A DNA stretch of 64,000 nucleotides from Anaerolineaceae bacterium UBA4775 (GCA_002403205.1 DHHJ01000017.1:82337-146336), one strand, 5' to 3'; shown: positions 8,533 to 17,662, numbered from the stretch's first letter. The notes: generated from the letters alone by a model not told the origin. Made by a program: numbers and translations.

Positions 8533-9144
8533 ATGATGTCCCTTGCACACGCCATTTTAGGCTGGCTGAATGTGGAACCCATGACCGGGTATGACCTCAA
8601 TCAGGTGATCGAGATCTCCACGCAGCACTTCTGGTCGACCAGCCAGAGCCAGATCTACCGCACGCTCTCTAAAATCGAATCCCGCGGATGGGTGGCCAAA
8701 GAGGTGATCATGCAAGCCGACCGCCCGCCTCGAAAAGTCTATCATATCACCGAGGCAGGGCAGAGCGAGCTGGAATCCTGGATAGTGACCTTTCACAAAC
8801 CGCTGCCGCCGCGTATCCCCTGGCTGATCCAGGTGTTTTTTGCCGGACAGGTCAGTGATGAGGCGATCGTGTCTGTGCTCGAAAAGAAGCTGGCCAACCT
8901 CCGCCAACGCTTGCAGAAGATCAGCGCCTCCCGGGCGATCAGCGCCAGCCAATTTGACGAGGATGAAGACCCGCGGGATGTGTTTTACTGGATGCTGACC
9001 ATCGATTATGGCGAAACCAATCTCCAGGCCCAAATCGACTGGATTGGACGAACGCTGGAAAAGATCAAATCACGCGAGTATGAAAAATTGAACCTGGCCG
9101 CCCTGAAGGGCTCGCCGGGGGAACAGGACAAAAACCATGTCTAA
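8533..9144 (+). CDS. PadR-family transcriptional regulator
   Basis: A 203-residue PadR-type repressor. The N-terminal winged helix spans about residues 1-85, with LAHAILGWLNVEPMTGYDL, STSQSQIYRTLSKIESRGWV and PPRKVYHITEAGQSELESWI, the family's usual recognition helix and wing. The C-terminal half (about 90-195) is the all-helical dimerisation/effector domain (Vir_act_alpha_C type). The start was set at ATG 8533 because TTAGGAG lies just upstream; the earlier ATG at 8503 lies inside the operator. It likely represses itself and the overlapping Lnt-like gene (eight-base overlap), since no other promoter is seen between them. PadR proteins usually sense small aromatic or lipophilic compounds. Confidence 0.92.
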   Translation: MMSLAHAILGWLNVEPMTGYDLNQVIEISTQHFWSTSQSQIYRTLSKIESRGWVAKEVIMQADRPPRKVYHITEAGQSELESWIVTFHKPLPPRIPWLIQVFFAGQVSDEAIVSVLEKKLANLRQRLQKISASRAISASQFDEDEDPRDVFYWMLTIDYGETNLQAQIDWIGRTLEKIKSREYEKLNLAALKGSPGEQDKNHV

Positions 9145-10633
9145 AAAAGAATTTTTTATACGCAGCATCATTGGCCTCGTAATGGGGGCCCTCAGCGGGG
9201 TGGCATTCTGGCTGGCTTTTCCGCCCTACGAGCTCTGGCCACTCATCTTTATCGGGTGGGTGCCGGCGTTGCTTGCCCAGCAACGGATCATGCCGGCGAA
9301 ACTCTCCAGTGTGCCTTCTGCCCTGGCGATTGGCATCTGGCTGGAAGGTTACATGGGGCCGATCTTCAGGCCGACTGGCTCGTACATGATCTACCTTCCG
9401 CTGGTAGCGGCGTTGATTTCGCTCTTGGCGGATATGAGCAAGCGTAAATTCAACCGTAAAACCCGTTACCGCTGGTTTGTCCTCGAAGGCGCCCTCTCGT
9501 GGGCTGGGATCGAGATGATCCGCCTGTTCATCCCGATTGCCGGTACCTGGGGCTTTATCGCCTATCCGCTCTACCGCCAGCTGTGGTTCATTCAACCTGC
9601 CAGCATCTTTGGCATCATCGGGCAGGGCGTGTTGATCATGACCGTCAACCTGGTGGTCGCATTGGGGGTGATCCGCTGGCTCGACCGGCGTGAAAACCCC
9701 GTCGATAAAGCGATTGTCCCTGAGCAAACCTTCAAACGCTGGGCTTACGGGACCGGGATCGCGGTGGTGTTGTGGACAGCGCTCAGTTTGGCCCTGTTCC
9801 GCCCGCCAGACGGTCAGCAGGTCACAGTGGCTGCGATCCAGCCGGACGTTTCGCCCATCATCACCGGCAACCAGGGCGACGAGGCGCTGTTGGCGGGCAT
9901 CCACAGCGCCATGCTCGGTCAAACCCGCCAGGCAGCGGCCCAGGGTGCTGAATTCATCGTCTGGCCAGAGGGGGCCATGCTGTTTGACCCGCAGGTGGAC
10001 GACCGCTTGGGGTTGGCCGACCTGGCGGTAGAAACAAACAGCAACCTGGCAGTTGGCTATGTGGTCAACCTGGTTGACGGCACCTTCCGCAACGAGGCGA
10101 CGGTCATCGACCCTGCAGGTGAGTTCCTGGGCGTGTTTGGCAAAGATCACCCGGTGGTCTTCGGCGGTGAGACCAGTCCAACCCGGGGGACATACCCGGT
10201 GTACCAAACCCCGATCGGCACCCTGGGGACGATCATCTGCTATGATCTGGATTACACGGATACAGCCCGCAAGCTGGCTGCTCAGGGCGTCCAACTGATC
10301 GGCGTGCCTTCCAATGACTGGGGCGGGATTGCAGACAAACATTACACCCACGTGGTTTTTCGAGCCATCGAGAACCGGGTTGCCATGGTCAAAGCCGATG
10401 GCGGGTACGATTCCGCCATTGTGGACCCCTACGGACGGATCAATGCCCTGGCAGTGTCCCCTGAGGGCGGTGGGGCCACCCTGGTCGCCGATGTGCTCCT
10501 GGGTTCGGGCAATGGAACCATCAACACCCGGTTAGGCGACTGGGTGGGATGGCTGGGGATCGCGGGGATGGTATTTTTTGGCTTCGGAGGAGGCTTCCTT
10601 GTGAAGGATGCTGTACGGCGTGAAACTGATTAG
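9137..10633 (+). CDS. apolipoprotein N-acyltransferase-like (nitrilase fold) membrane enzyme
   Basis: A 498-residue protein with the Lnt architecture: six or so hydrophobic segments in residues 10-225, a nitrilase-fold domain from about 230 to 470, and a last membrane helix near the C-terminus. The catalytic triad is visible: Glu in EFIVWPEGAML (about residue 280), Lys in GVFGKDHPVVFGGE (about 335) and Cys in TIICYDLDYTDTARKL (about 375). Classical Lnt N-acylates the Cys of mature lipoproteins from phospholipid. Here the gene sits under a PadR repressor rather than among housekeeping genes, which suggests a conditional role such as membrane-stress lipid remodelling. It overlaps the PadR gene by eight bases. 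Confidence 0.82.
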   Translation: MSKKEFFIRSIIGLVMGALSGVAFWLAFPPYELWPLIFIGWVPALLAQQRIMPAKLSSVPSALAIGIWLEGYMGPIFRPTGSYMIYLPLVAALISLLADMSKRKFNRKTRYRWFVLEGALSWAGIEMIRLFIPIAGTWGFIAYPLYRQLWFIQPASIFGIIGQGVLIMTVNLVVALGVIRWLDRRENPVDKAIVPEQTFKRWAYGTGIAVVLWTALSLALFRPPDGQQVTVAAIQPDVSPIITGNQGDEALLAGIHSAMLGQTRQAAAQGAEFIVWPEGAMLFDPQVDDRLGLADLAVETNSNLAVGYVVNLVDGTFRNEATVIDPAGEFLGVFGKDHPVVFGGETSPTRGTYPVYQTPIGTLGTIICYDLDYTDTARKLAAQGVQLIGVPSNDWGGIADKHYTHVVFRAIENRVAMVKADGGYDSAIVDPYGRINALAVSPEGGGATLVADVLLGSGNGTINTRLGDWVGWLGIAGMVFFGFGGGFLVKDAVRRETD

Positions 10634-10682
10634 CGCCGTTGACCGGGTGTCAATATAAATGCTGTGAATTGTGGGGATAAGC

Positions 10683-10717
10683 AGCCTGTCACGCAACCTC
10701 ACGCTGCGTGACAGGCT
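10683..10717. terminator. bidirectional terminator between convergent genes
   Basis: AGCCTGTCACGCA at 10683-10695 pairs perfectly over 13 bases with 10705-10717 around a nine-base loop. It lies between the Lnt-like gene and the convergent M23-like gene. The T-tract is short (TTGATCTT). Confidence 0.75.
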
Positions 10718-10723
10718 TTGATC

Positions 10724-12739
10724 TTACTCGGAAAAGAAGAGGGGGACCGTGTACTCATATTCAAACTCGTAGCCCACTGTGTGCATGGCAACTTTTTGTT
10801 GGGTGCTGTTACCCGATTTGTCAAAAGCTGTCAGGGTAAAGATCAGTAATTGCCCGTTTTGGACAGGGTAAGTGTACGAAGTCGTTGTTCGGGGGATGGA
10901 ACTTTCCAGGGGCTGGTCTCCTGCGCCATTGATGTTCACCGCCAGGGCATAATAATCCAAGCCGGAGAGGCTGTCCCCACCCGTCCAGTTGAGGGTGACC
11001 TGACTGCCCGTCACGGGTGAACTGACGGGGGTAATGCTGACCCAGGGGGCAGTCTGGTCGACTATAGCATTAAAGCTCACGTCCACGCCCTTCCTGCCAG
11101 CGATGTCTGTAGCGACCGCCAGGATGGTGTAATTGTTGGCTTCTGTCATGCCACTGGTTACGATGGGGGCTTGCCAGCCGTTGGTGCCGTTGGTATCTTT
11201 GCCCAGGTACACCCAGTCATTAGCAGACCAGCTGCGGCCATGAAACCAGAATTCCACGGAGGTGATATTGCTGCCGGAAATGCCCTTGGTCACTTCGGCG
11301 CTCACGAAACCGCTTTCGGGGAGGGCCAAAGTTCCTGAATTTTTAACAAGGCTGACACCCGGGTTTGTACCGGCCGTGCTGCACTCGACGTTTTTGATCA
11401 GCTTGCGGGGTGTCAGGATGCCTGAAGGGTTCCCTTCATAATCCCAGACCCGCAAAGCCAGCTGGAACGGCCCATTGGGAACAAGCGTGCTGCACAGGTC
11501 CACTGTGGTGGTAAAGGGGTTGGCCCTTTGTTCGCTGCCAATCTGTACCCAGGTGCCATCATAGTTGGCCAAAATTTCCATTTTTACAACCCCCACATCA
11601 TCTTCTCCCCAGCCTGAAACGGTCAGGTTGCGGTTGGTGACGTAGGTTTTCGTTGCTGGTGCGGTTAACCCGCCGGTTGGTGGAAAGGCTGGCTTGTTGC
11701 CAGAGACGTAAAATGTTTGCCCTTCGCCGCCGTAGGAAGCGGCCTCATAGGCCAGCCGCGGCCGGCCGCCCTGGGTTGGCGCGTGCCAGTTGATGCTGAC
11801 ATCCCTGAAGGTGATATCCTCAGCCACACCCCACACAGATTGCATACCTGAGGAGAAGGAGCGGGTATTTTCTGTGACCACCATGAAGTGCACATGGTGC
11901 CCGGTGCTGTATCCGGTATTGTCCACCGTGGCAATATATTGCCCCTGCAGCACTGGCGTTCCAACCTGTTTCAGGCTGGCGGGGACGCTGTTTTGGGCAA
12001 TGTGCAGGTAGATCTGGTAGGTCCATGGGGTGGTGGAGCGGTCCTGGAGGGTGATGCTGTTCGTGCAGCTTGAGGTGTTGTTGGGGCAGGAATCCCGCCA
12101 ATGGAAGACAGTGCCGCCTTTGGCTGCCATGAGGGGGAACATGGTCCCATCGGCAAAATCGAAGGCGTGGGTGCAGTAATACGTCGGGCTGCAGGAGCTG
12201 TGTGCCACTGACCAGGTCAGCCGCTTCTGAAGCCCTTCAGCCCAGGGCAGGTAATACCCCCCATAAACCGTTTCGGATTTGGGCATCGCATCTGAAGGCG
12301 AAACAAGGTCGCCCTGGACGTTGTTTTCAGCATCCTGAAAGGTGATGAACGCGTCGGCGAATTTCGGGTCGTCTTCCAACACCACCTCCCAGCGCCCTTT
12401 ATCATTCAGGACGCCGAGGGCCAGCTCAGGTTCCCTTGCCAGGACCTCACCTGTTTCCGGGTCAACGGCTGCCAGCCAGATGATCGCCATTTGTCCGTCA
12501 TCCTGTATGCCGATATGGTCGATTTGGTAATCGAAAAGCTGCCACTGCCCCGGGGCTTGTTCCAGGGTGGATTGAATGGCTGCGGTCAGGTCCACATCTT
12601 CGTATTCAACCGGGATATCTGTCGCTTCAGATACGCCCTGGCCGACCGGCACCTCAATCAGGATGCTCACGAATAAAATCGTGCTTAACAAAATGAGTGC
12701 AAATATGCCAAATTTTAGTGATTTATTCATCAGGTTCAT
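10724..12739 (-). CDS. secreted M23-like metallopeptidase with Ig/Fn3-like repeats
   Basis: A 671-residue exported protein. Residues 1-30 (KFGIFALILLSTILFVSIL) form a signal anchor. About 40-150 is a unique domain. About 160-310 resembles an M23 (LasA/lysostaphin-type) endopeptidase: YYCTHAFDFADGTMFPLMAA gives the first His/Asp metal site and GYSTGHHVHFMVV the HxH site. About 350-660 holds two or three Ig/Fn3-like beta domains, for example SWGWGEDDVGVVKMEILANY-type and VTLNWTGGDSLSGLDYYALA. M23 enzymes cut peptidoglycan cross-bridges or other cell-wall peptides. The metal motif HAFD is one residue shorter than the usual HxGxD, so activity is not certain. A second ATG lies three codons in. Confidence 0.75.
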   Translation of the reverse strand: MNLMNKSLKFGIFALILLSTILFVSILIEVPVGQGVSEATDIPVEYEDVDLTAAIQSTLEQAPGQWQLFDYQIDHIGIQDDGQMAIIWLAAVDPETGEVLAREPELALGVLNDKGRWEVVLEDDPKFADAFITFQDAENNVQGDLVSPSDAMPKSETVYGGYYLPWAEGLQKRLTWSVAHSSCSPTYYCTHAFDFADGTMFPLMAAKGGTVFHWRDSCPNNTSSCTNSITLQDRSTTPWTYQIYLHIAQNSVPASLKQVGTPVLQGQYIATVDNTGYSTGHHVHFMVVTENTRSFSSGMQSVWGVAEDITFRDVSINWHAPTQGGRPRLAYEAASYGGEGQTFYVSGNKPAFPPTGGLTAPATKTYVTNRNLTVSGWGEDDVGVVKMEILANYDGTWVQIGSEQRANPFTTTVDLCSTLVPNGPFQLALRVWDYEGNPSGILTPRKLIKNVECSTAGTNPGVSLVKNSGTLALPESGFVSAEVTKGISGSNITSVEFWFHGRSWSANDWVYLGKDTNGTNGWQAPIVTSGMTEANNYTILAVATDIAGRKGVDVSFNAIVDQTAPWVSITPVSSPVTGSQVTLNWTGGDSLSGLDYYALAVNINGAGDQPLESSIPRTTTSYTYPVQNGQLLIFTLTAFDKSGNSTQQKVAMHTVGYEFEYEYTVPLFFSE

Positions 12740-12745
12740 CTCTTA

Positions 12746-13745
12746 TCAACTAGTATTGTGCTGGTTCGTTGGTCGCATGGTTGCTATCAACCAGTGTAGT
12801 TCATGCACAGCGCTAAATAGATTGCAACATTTGTGCCACTCGGAGGTTCTGCTCAGTTGATTGCGAGCAAGGTTTTTACCTGGACGGGATGTATGCGCAC
12901 TTTGGTTCGGCTCACCTGGTTGGGCTGGCCCCTGTGATGGTTCAAGCCCCTGTGGACGGCGCTTGATACACACCAGCGTGACATCATCTGCCGACAGATC
13001 TCCCTGCTGGAAATCGGTCAGGTCTTCCCATATTGCCCGGGTCACACACTTGCTGGGATGGTTCACCACGCCTGTCAGGGTGGTGACCAGCCGGTCCATC
13101 CCGTAGGGGCGGCCTGCCGGGTCATTGGCTTCCACCACGCCATCAGTATAAAGCAATCATAAATTGCCCGCATTGATCGATTGCGATATCGCCACCCAGG
13201 CGGCATTTTCATCAATGCCCAGTGCCATCCCGTTGGGATTTAGTTTCTGAACCCCCTTGCTGATCAGGATGGGGGCATGGTGACCGGCATTGCGGCACTC
13301 AAGCTGGCGGTGCGCAAACTTTCCAGCCGAGCGCCTTGGTTCACCGCACGCCGGTAGGAGAGGATCAACTCCAGCACCATCCGAAACAGGAATAACCAAA
13401 TGATCGTATGGCCCAAAACCAGCACGCTTGCCCATAAGATCACCCAGGTGAAATCGCCGTAAGAGCCGATCACATGGCCGCTGTGCAGCGAGTGCCTAAT
13501 ATAGTAACGCATCCGGTTGAAGATGAAGATCACGGCCAGGATCAGCAACACCATGGGCCACTGACTGATAAACAGGGTCCAGTCGCTGTTGTTAACCAGC
13601 CAGCCTAACCCGAGCACGACCAGGGGAAGGCTGTAAGGAGCCCCACCAGGTTGCTCAGGATGAGATACCGGGTTGGGGCAGGGCGATCATCCAGTTTTGG
13701 CCACAATTTGCTTAGGAGGGTGTCGAGCAGCGCGAATCGTTTTTT
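12746..13745 (-). pseudogene. SpoIIE-type PP2C phosphatase membrane protein, multiply disrupted
   Basis: Pieces of one membrane-bound SpoIIE-family phosphatase can be read along the minus strand in changing frames. First comes LLDTLLSKLWPKLDDRPAPT (about 13740-13630). Then, after a frameshift near 13628, four hydrophobic segments run from GLGWLVNNSDWTLFISQWP to RMVLELILSYRRAVNQG (13617-13340). After another shift near 13320 the phosphatase end reads ECRNAGHHAPILISKG and ALGIDENAAWVAISQSI, is stopped by an in-frame TGA at about 13157, and continues LLYTDGVVEANDPAGRPYGM to 12950. The central HAMP/GAF and catalytic N-half of the PP2C domain are gone. At least three lesions make this a dead gene. 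Confidence 0.8.
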
Positions 13746-13893
13746 CGCACAAAATCCAACTCCACACACAATCCACTCACCCGGGGAGGGGAAAGCGTTC
13801 CCGATTGTTCTTCAAAATGATTTTAAATTAACTTAATAATTTTCAAATTATTGCATTTCTTGCATATGTTTCACACCAAATCATGAATCGCGC

Positions 13894-13922
13894 TTGCATA
13901 TGCGTGATTATTGTGATATCAT
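13894..13922 (+). promoter_or_regulatory. greA promoter
   Basis: TTGCAT (13894-13899) and TATCAT (13917-13922) are 17 bases apart. The predicted start near 13929 gives a leader of about 138 bases before greA. The AT-rich stretch 13746-13893 upstream holds no gene that I can support. Confidence 0.7.
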
Positions 13923-14066
13923 AACTGCCTACAAACACCAACCACTGTTTTCGAGAGGGTGGGTCGCAGAAAAGCTTCGAGAAAATAGCGAGTTTTTTGT
14001 TTAACATATTGAGGGGGATCATCCCTCTCGTAAGAAAGAATGCAGTTTTAGAAGGAAATACGAATT

Positions 14067-14528
14067 ATGCCCAGTTCATATCTAACTAGAGAAGGTTTCG
14101 AACGGCTGCAGCAAGAGCTGGAATATCTGCGCTCGGAAAAACGCATTGAGGTCGCTGACCGATTGCGCGAAGCATTGGAAGACGGCGAATTGATCGAAAA
14201 CGCCGAACTGGAAGCGGCTAAGAATGAGCAATCTTTTGTCGAGGGGCGCATTAAAGAGCTTGAGGTCCTGCTTTCCAATGCGCACCTGATCGAGGAATCG
14301 ACGACATCGGATCATATCCAGGTTGGCTCCAGGGTCAAGGTGAAGGAAGAAGGCCTCGAGCCGGAAGAGTATACGATCGTTGGGGCTGTCGAAGCAGACC
14401 CTCGTTTGGGACGTATTTCCAATGAATCGCCACTGGGTAAGGCGTTGCTTAATCATAAGGCTGGTGATAAAGTTAAAGTTGATGCCCCTGGCGGAGAGTT
14501 CGAGATCGAGATTCTCTCGGTCGGATAA
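14067..14528 (+). CDS. greA: transcription elongation factor GreA
   Basis: GreA, 153 residues. It enters the RNA polymerase secondary channel and stimulates cleavage of backtracked RNA. The N-terminal coiled coil covers residues 1-75, and its tip ALEDGELIENAELEAAKNEQ carries the two acidic residues (D and E of the LxEDGDLxENAEY motif) needed for cleavage. The C-terminal FKBP-like domain contains VGSRVKVKEEGLEPEEYTIVG and ISNESPLGKALLNHKAGDKV. Length is typical. The ribosome binding site is GAAGGAAA. The gene has its own promoter and is followed by a strong terminator, with lysS directly after. Confidence 0.97.
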   Translation: MPSSYLTREGFERLQQELEYLRSEKRIEVADRLREALEDGELIENAELEAAKNEQSFVEGRIKELEVLLSNAHLIEESTTSDHIQVGSRVKVKEEGLEPEEYTIVGAVEADPRLGRISNESPLGKALLNHKAGDKVKVDAPGGEFEIEILSVG

Positions 14529-14551
14529 AATTCCATTAATGGATGAAACAG

Positions 14552-14581
14552 CCCCGCCCGGTTTGACTGGTCGGGGTTTTT
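14552..14581 (+). terminator. greA terminator
   Basis: CCCCGCCCGGT pairs with ACTGGTCGGGG (one mismatch, one GU pair) around a TTG loop at 14552-14576, followed by five T. It lies 26 bases upstream of the lysS start. Confidence 0.85.
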
Positions 14582-14606
14582 ATTTATGAGATTTGAGGAA
14601 GGTATT

Positions 14607-16142
14607 ATGCTGGAAGAATCCTTTTCTGAATTGGAGCAAGCGCGTCTGAAAAAATTGCGGGGCATGCAGGAACAGGGCCATGAACCCTATCCCACCCGCG
14701 CCGAGCAAACCCACACCAGCCAGGAAGCCATCGAAGCCTTCTTGCGCTCAGAAGCCGAAAAGGGCGAAGCCCCCGTGAACGTCACAGTGGCTGGCCGCAT
14801 TCGGGCGCTGCGCCCCATGGGGAAGATCGCCTTTGCCCACATCCAGGACCGCGATGGGCGGGTACAGCTCTTCTTCAGGGTCAACAATTTGGGTGAGGAA
14901 AAGATGGCCGAACTGGCCGACTTCTTCGATTTGGGCGATTTTATCCAGGCCAGCGGGTATATGTTCCGGACGAAACGGGGCGAAGTATCCCTTTATGTTG
15001 AGGATTTTAAAATGCTGGCCAAAGCCCTGCGCCCTCTACCGGCTGCCAAGGATGAGGTCGTTGACGGTGAGGTTGTGAGGCACGCGACTCTCAGCGATCC
15101 CGAAACCCGCTACCGACAGCGGTATGTCGACCTGGCGGTCAACCCCGATGTGCAGGAGGTCTTCAAAATTCGCTCGAAAACCGTGCGTTCACTGCAAAAT
15201 TTCCTCGATGAGCACGACTTCATCGAGGTGGAGACGCCCATCCTCCAGCCGATCTATGGCGGCGCGGCTGCCCAGCCCTTCATCACGCACCATAACCAGC
15301 TTCACCAGGATCTGTACCTGCGGATTTCCTTCGAACTTTATCTTAAACGGCTGCTGGTCGGCGGTTTGGAGCGGGTGTACGAAATCGGGCGGGACTTCCG
15401 CAACGAAGGCGTGTCCTACAAGCATAACCCCGAGTTCACCCAGCTCGAATTCTACTGGGCCTACGCCGATTACCTGGAGGTGATGGATTTAGCGGAGCAG
15501 ATGGTGGCTTATGCTGCCCAGCAGGTTTTGGGAACCACCAAAATCACCTATGACGGGCACGAGATTGACCTCGCACCGCCCTGGAAGCGGATTGAGCTGC
15601 GCCAGGCCATCCTGGACGCCACCGGCATTGATATTGACCTGCATCCCACAGCAGAATCCCTGCAATCGGCCATGGAAGCACAGCACATCAAACACAACCC
15701 CGGGTCAACCCGCGGCAAGCTGATCGACACCCTGATCAGTGATTTTTTGGAGCCAAATTGCATCCAGCCGACCTTCATGTATAATTATCCCCGGGATATC
15801 TCCCCCCTCGCCAAGAGCAAGCCCGATAACCCTGCCATTGTCGAACGGTTTGAGGGATTTGTCGGCGGGATGGAACTGTGCAACGCCTTTACGGAGTTGA
15901 ACGACCCCTTAGACCAGGAGCAGCGCTTCCTGGAAATGGGCCGGGCTTACGCAGATGACGATGATGAGCAGCATCCCATGGATGACGACTTCCTGAATGC
16001 CCTCAGCTACGGCATGCCCCCGGCAGGCGGTTTTGGGATCGGGGTTGACCGGTTGGTGATGCTCTTTTCCGGCCGGCGCAGCATCCGCGAGGTGATTCTC
16101 TTCCCGCACTTGCGCAGCCTCTCCGAGGAGGATAAGGATTGA
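14607..16142 (+). CDS. lysS: lysyl-tRNA synthetase, class II
   Basis: Class II lysyl-tRNA synthetase, 511 residues from ATG 14607. An ATG at 14586 lies before the GAGGAAGG ribosome binding site and is not favoured. The N-terminal OB-fold anticodon domain (about 60-150) holds VAGRIRALRPMGKIAFAHIQ. Motif 1 includes DEHDFIEVETPILQPIYGGA. Motif 2 is VYEIGRDFRNEGVSYKHNPE around 262-282. Motif 3 is GFGIGVDRLVMLFSGRRSIR near 480. It attaches lysine to tRNA-Lys in the cytosol. The greA-lysS order is common in bacteria. Transcription may partly read through the greA terminator. Confidence 0.97.
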   Translation: MLEESFSELEQARLKKLRGMQEQGHEPYPTRAEQTHTSQEAIEAFLRSEAEKGEAPVNVTVAGRIRALRPMGKIAFAHIQDRDGRVQLFFRVNNLGEEKMAELADFFDLGDFIQASGYMFRTKRGEVSLYVEDFKMLAKALRPLPAAKDEVVDGEVVRHATLSDPETRYRQRYVDLAVNPDVQEVFKIRSKTVRSLQNFLDEHDFIEVETPILQPIYGGAAAQPFITHHNQLHQDLYLRISFELYLKRLLVGGLERVYEIGRDFRNEGVSYKHNPEFTQLEFYWAYADYLEVMDLAEQMVAYAAQQVLGTTKITYDGHEIDLAPPWKRIELRQAILDATGIDIDLHPTAESLQSAMEAQHIKHNPGSTRGKLIDTLISDFLEPNCIQPTFMYNYPRDISPLAKSKPDNPAIVERFEGFVGGMELCNAFTELNDPLDQEQRFLEMGRAYADDDDEQHPMDDDFLNALSYGMPPAGGFGIGVDRLVMLFSGRRSIREVILFPHLRSLSEEDKD

Positions 16143-16208
16143 ACCGGGTATGATTTAATGACGGCATTGTTTTTGTCCTTGTGAAGCGACCTTAGCCGAA
16201 AGACTCAA

Positions 16209-16817
16209 ATGGACGAGCAAATCCTTATTCAGAATGCACTTGAAGGTGACCTGGCTTCCTTCAACTCCCTGGTCTTGCATTACCAGGATATGGCCTATAA
16301 CGTTGCCTACCGCATCATGGGGGAACATGGTGCCGCGGATGACGCAGCGCAGGAAGCCTTTATCTCAGCTTATCAAAAACTGGAACAATACCGCGGCGGG
16401 TCTTTCAAGGCCTGGCTGCTGAGAATTGTCACCAACAACTGCTATGACGAGCTGCGCCGGCGCCAGCGGCAGCCCGTTGCGCCGCTCAGACCCGAGATGC
16501 CCGATGGCGAAAGGGTGGAGGATCCCTACTGGCTGGAAGACGATAACCCCCTGCCTGAGGAGCACAGCGAACAATCTGAACTGCAGGCTGCCATCCAAAA
16601 CTGCATCAACGCGCTGGACCGCAAGTTTAAGGTCATCCTGGTGCTGGTGGATGTGGAAGGCCTGGATTACCAGACGGCAGCAGAAGCGGCCGGCACACCC
16701 GTTGGGACGGTCAAAAGCCGCCTGGCCCGGGCTCGCGAGCGCGTGCAGGAATGTTTGCAGGGCTTTTGGGAACTTTTACCCGAGACCTTTCGTCTAAGGG
16801 ATGAGGAAACCTTATGA
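16209..16817 (+). CDS. ECF-type RNA polymerase sigma factor
   Basis: A 202-residue extracytoplasmic-function sigma factor. Region 2 (about residues 15-85) shows LVLHYQDMAYNVAYRIMGEH, DAAQEAFISAYQKLEQYRGG and FKAWLLRIVTNNCYDELRRR, which contact core enzyme and the -10 element. Region 4 (about 130-185) contains VILVLVDVEGLDYQTAAEAA and GTPVGTVKSRLARARERVQE, the -35-binding helix-turn-helix. The stop overlaps the next start by four bases (ATGA). The partner is a membrane protein with an anti-sigma-like N-terminus, so the two form a classic signal-transduction pair. The linker between regions 2 and 4 is acidic and rather long. Confidence 0.93.
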   Translation: MDEQILIQNALEGDLASFNSLVLHYQDMAYNVAYRIMGEHGAADDAAQEAFISAYQKLEQYRGGSFKAWLLRIVTNNCYDELRRRQRQPVAPLRPEMPDGERVEDPYWLEDDNPLPEEHSEQSELQAAIQNCINALDRKFKVILVLVDVEGLDYQTAAEAAGTPVGTVKSRLARARERVQECLQGFWELLPETFRLRDEETL

Positions 16818-17662
16818 TGAATGAAAGGCGTAGAAACCAGGATTTAGAATTACTCTCTGCATACCTGGATAATGAATTAAGCCCGACACAAAGCCAGGCG
16901 CTTGAGGCGCGCCTCCACTCGGATCCTGATATGCAGGCCAGGCTGGAGAAACTGCGCCAAACCAAACGGTTGCTGGCCGAATTGCCGCGCCTGCGTGCGC
17001 CGCGTCGTTACACTTTATCGCCCGAAATGGTCACTGTGCGCCGGCCGAAGAAACAACCCTTTGTGGGCACTTTGCGGCTGACCTCGGCCCTGGCGGCTGT
17101 TATGCTGGTGGTCATGTTCGGTGTGGAGTTCCTGCTCACCAGCGGTCCACTGGCCCGCCCCCAGATGGAGGCGGCACCCATGGTGGAAACAGCGCTGGAC
17201 TCAGGTGAACCCCAGCCCCTGATCGTGTGGGGACAGCCTGGAGCCGGGGGTGCTGAAGCGAAAGTAAATGGCATGGGCGGGGGTGTTGATATGATGGAAG
17301 AACCGATGATGATTGAATCCATGCCCGTTGAGCGTGAGGTTGCAGTAGAAGACGCGCCTGCACCGGGGGAGATGCCAGAGGATATCCCTGCAGGGGAGCC
17401 GGAAATTATGCTGGAGGCTATGCCAGAAGCACAAGAGGAAGCTTATGCTTTGCAGATGCCCCTGGATGACGAAAGCGGCATGCCCATCCTTGGGATTAAC
17501 CCCGAAGAGGGCGGCGAGATCATCAGCCGAAGCTCGGACTTCATCGTGGAAGAGACAACCCAACCCGCCTGGCGCAGGGCATTGCGTGCTGTTCAGATTG
17601 CCCTGGGTGCCATCGCTGTGGGAGGCGGTTTAGCCTGGTGGGTGCTGCGCCGGCGCAACTAA
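16814..17662 (+). CDS. membrane anti-sigma factor-like protein lacking the zinc ligands
   Basis: A 282-residue protein translationally coupled to the sigma gene. Residues 10-60 (LELLSAYLDNELSPTQSQAL, then EARLHSDPDMQARLEKLRQ) match the anti-sigma (zf-HC2/ASD) helices, but the H-x3-C-x2-C zinc ligands are replaced by L, S, D and M, so it would be a zinc-free version. One membrane helix lies at about 95-115 (LTSALAAVMLVVMFGVEFLL). A long acidic, Met- and Pro-rich outer segment follows (about 116-245). A second helix is close to the C-terminus (IALGAIAVGGGLAWWVLRRR). It should tether and silence the sigma factor until an envelope signal arrives. The two-helix outside-loop layout is unusual. Confidence 0.8.
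   Translation: MMNERRRNQDLELLSAYLDNELSPTQSQALEARLHSDPDMQARLEKLRQTKRLLAELPRLRAPRRYTLSPEMVTVRRPKKQPFVGTLRLTSALAAVMLVVMFGVEFLLTSGPLARPQMEAAPMVETALDSGEPQPLIVWGQPGAGGAEAKVNGMGGGVDMMEEPMMIESMPVEREVAVEDAPAPGEMPEDIPAGEPEIMLEAMPEAQEEAYALQMPLDDESGMPILGINPEEGGEIISRSSDFIVEETTQPAWRRALRAVQIALGAIAVGGGLAWWVLRRRN

Noticed and set aside
9065..10351. 428-codon open frame on the minus strand
   Set aside because: It lies wholly antisense to the Lnt-like gene, whose catalytic triad and membrane helices are clear. The frame is a shadow of GC-rich codon use.
13140..13170. Selenocysteine reading of the TGA in the SpoIIE remnant
   Set aside because: The position before LLYTDG is not a conserved Cys, no hairpin follows at the right place and several other lesions exist.
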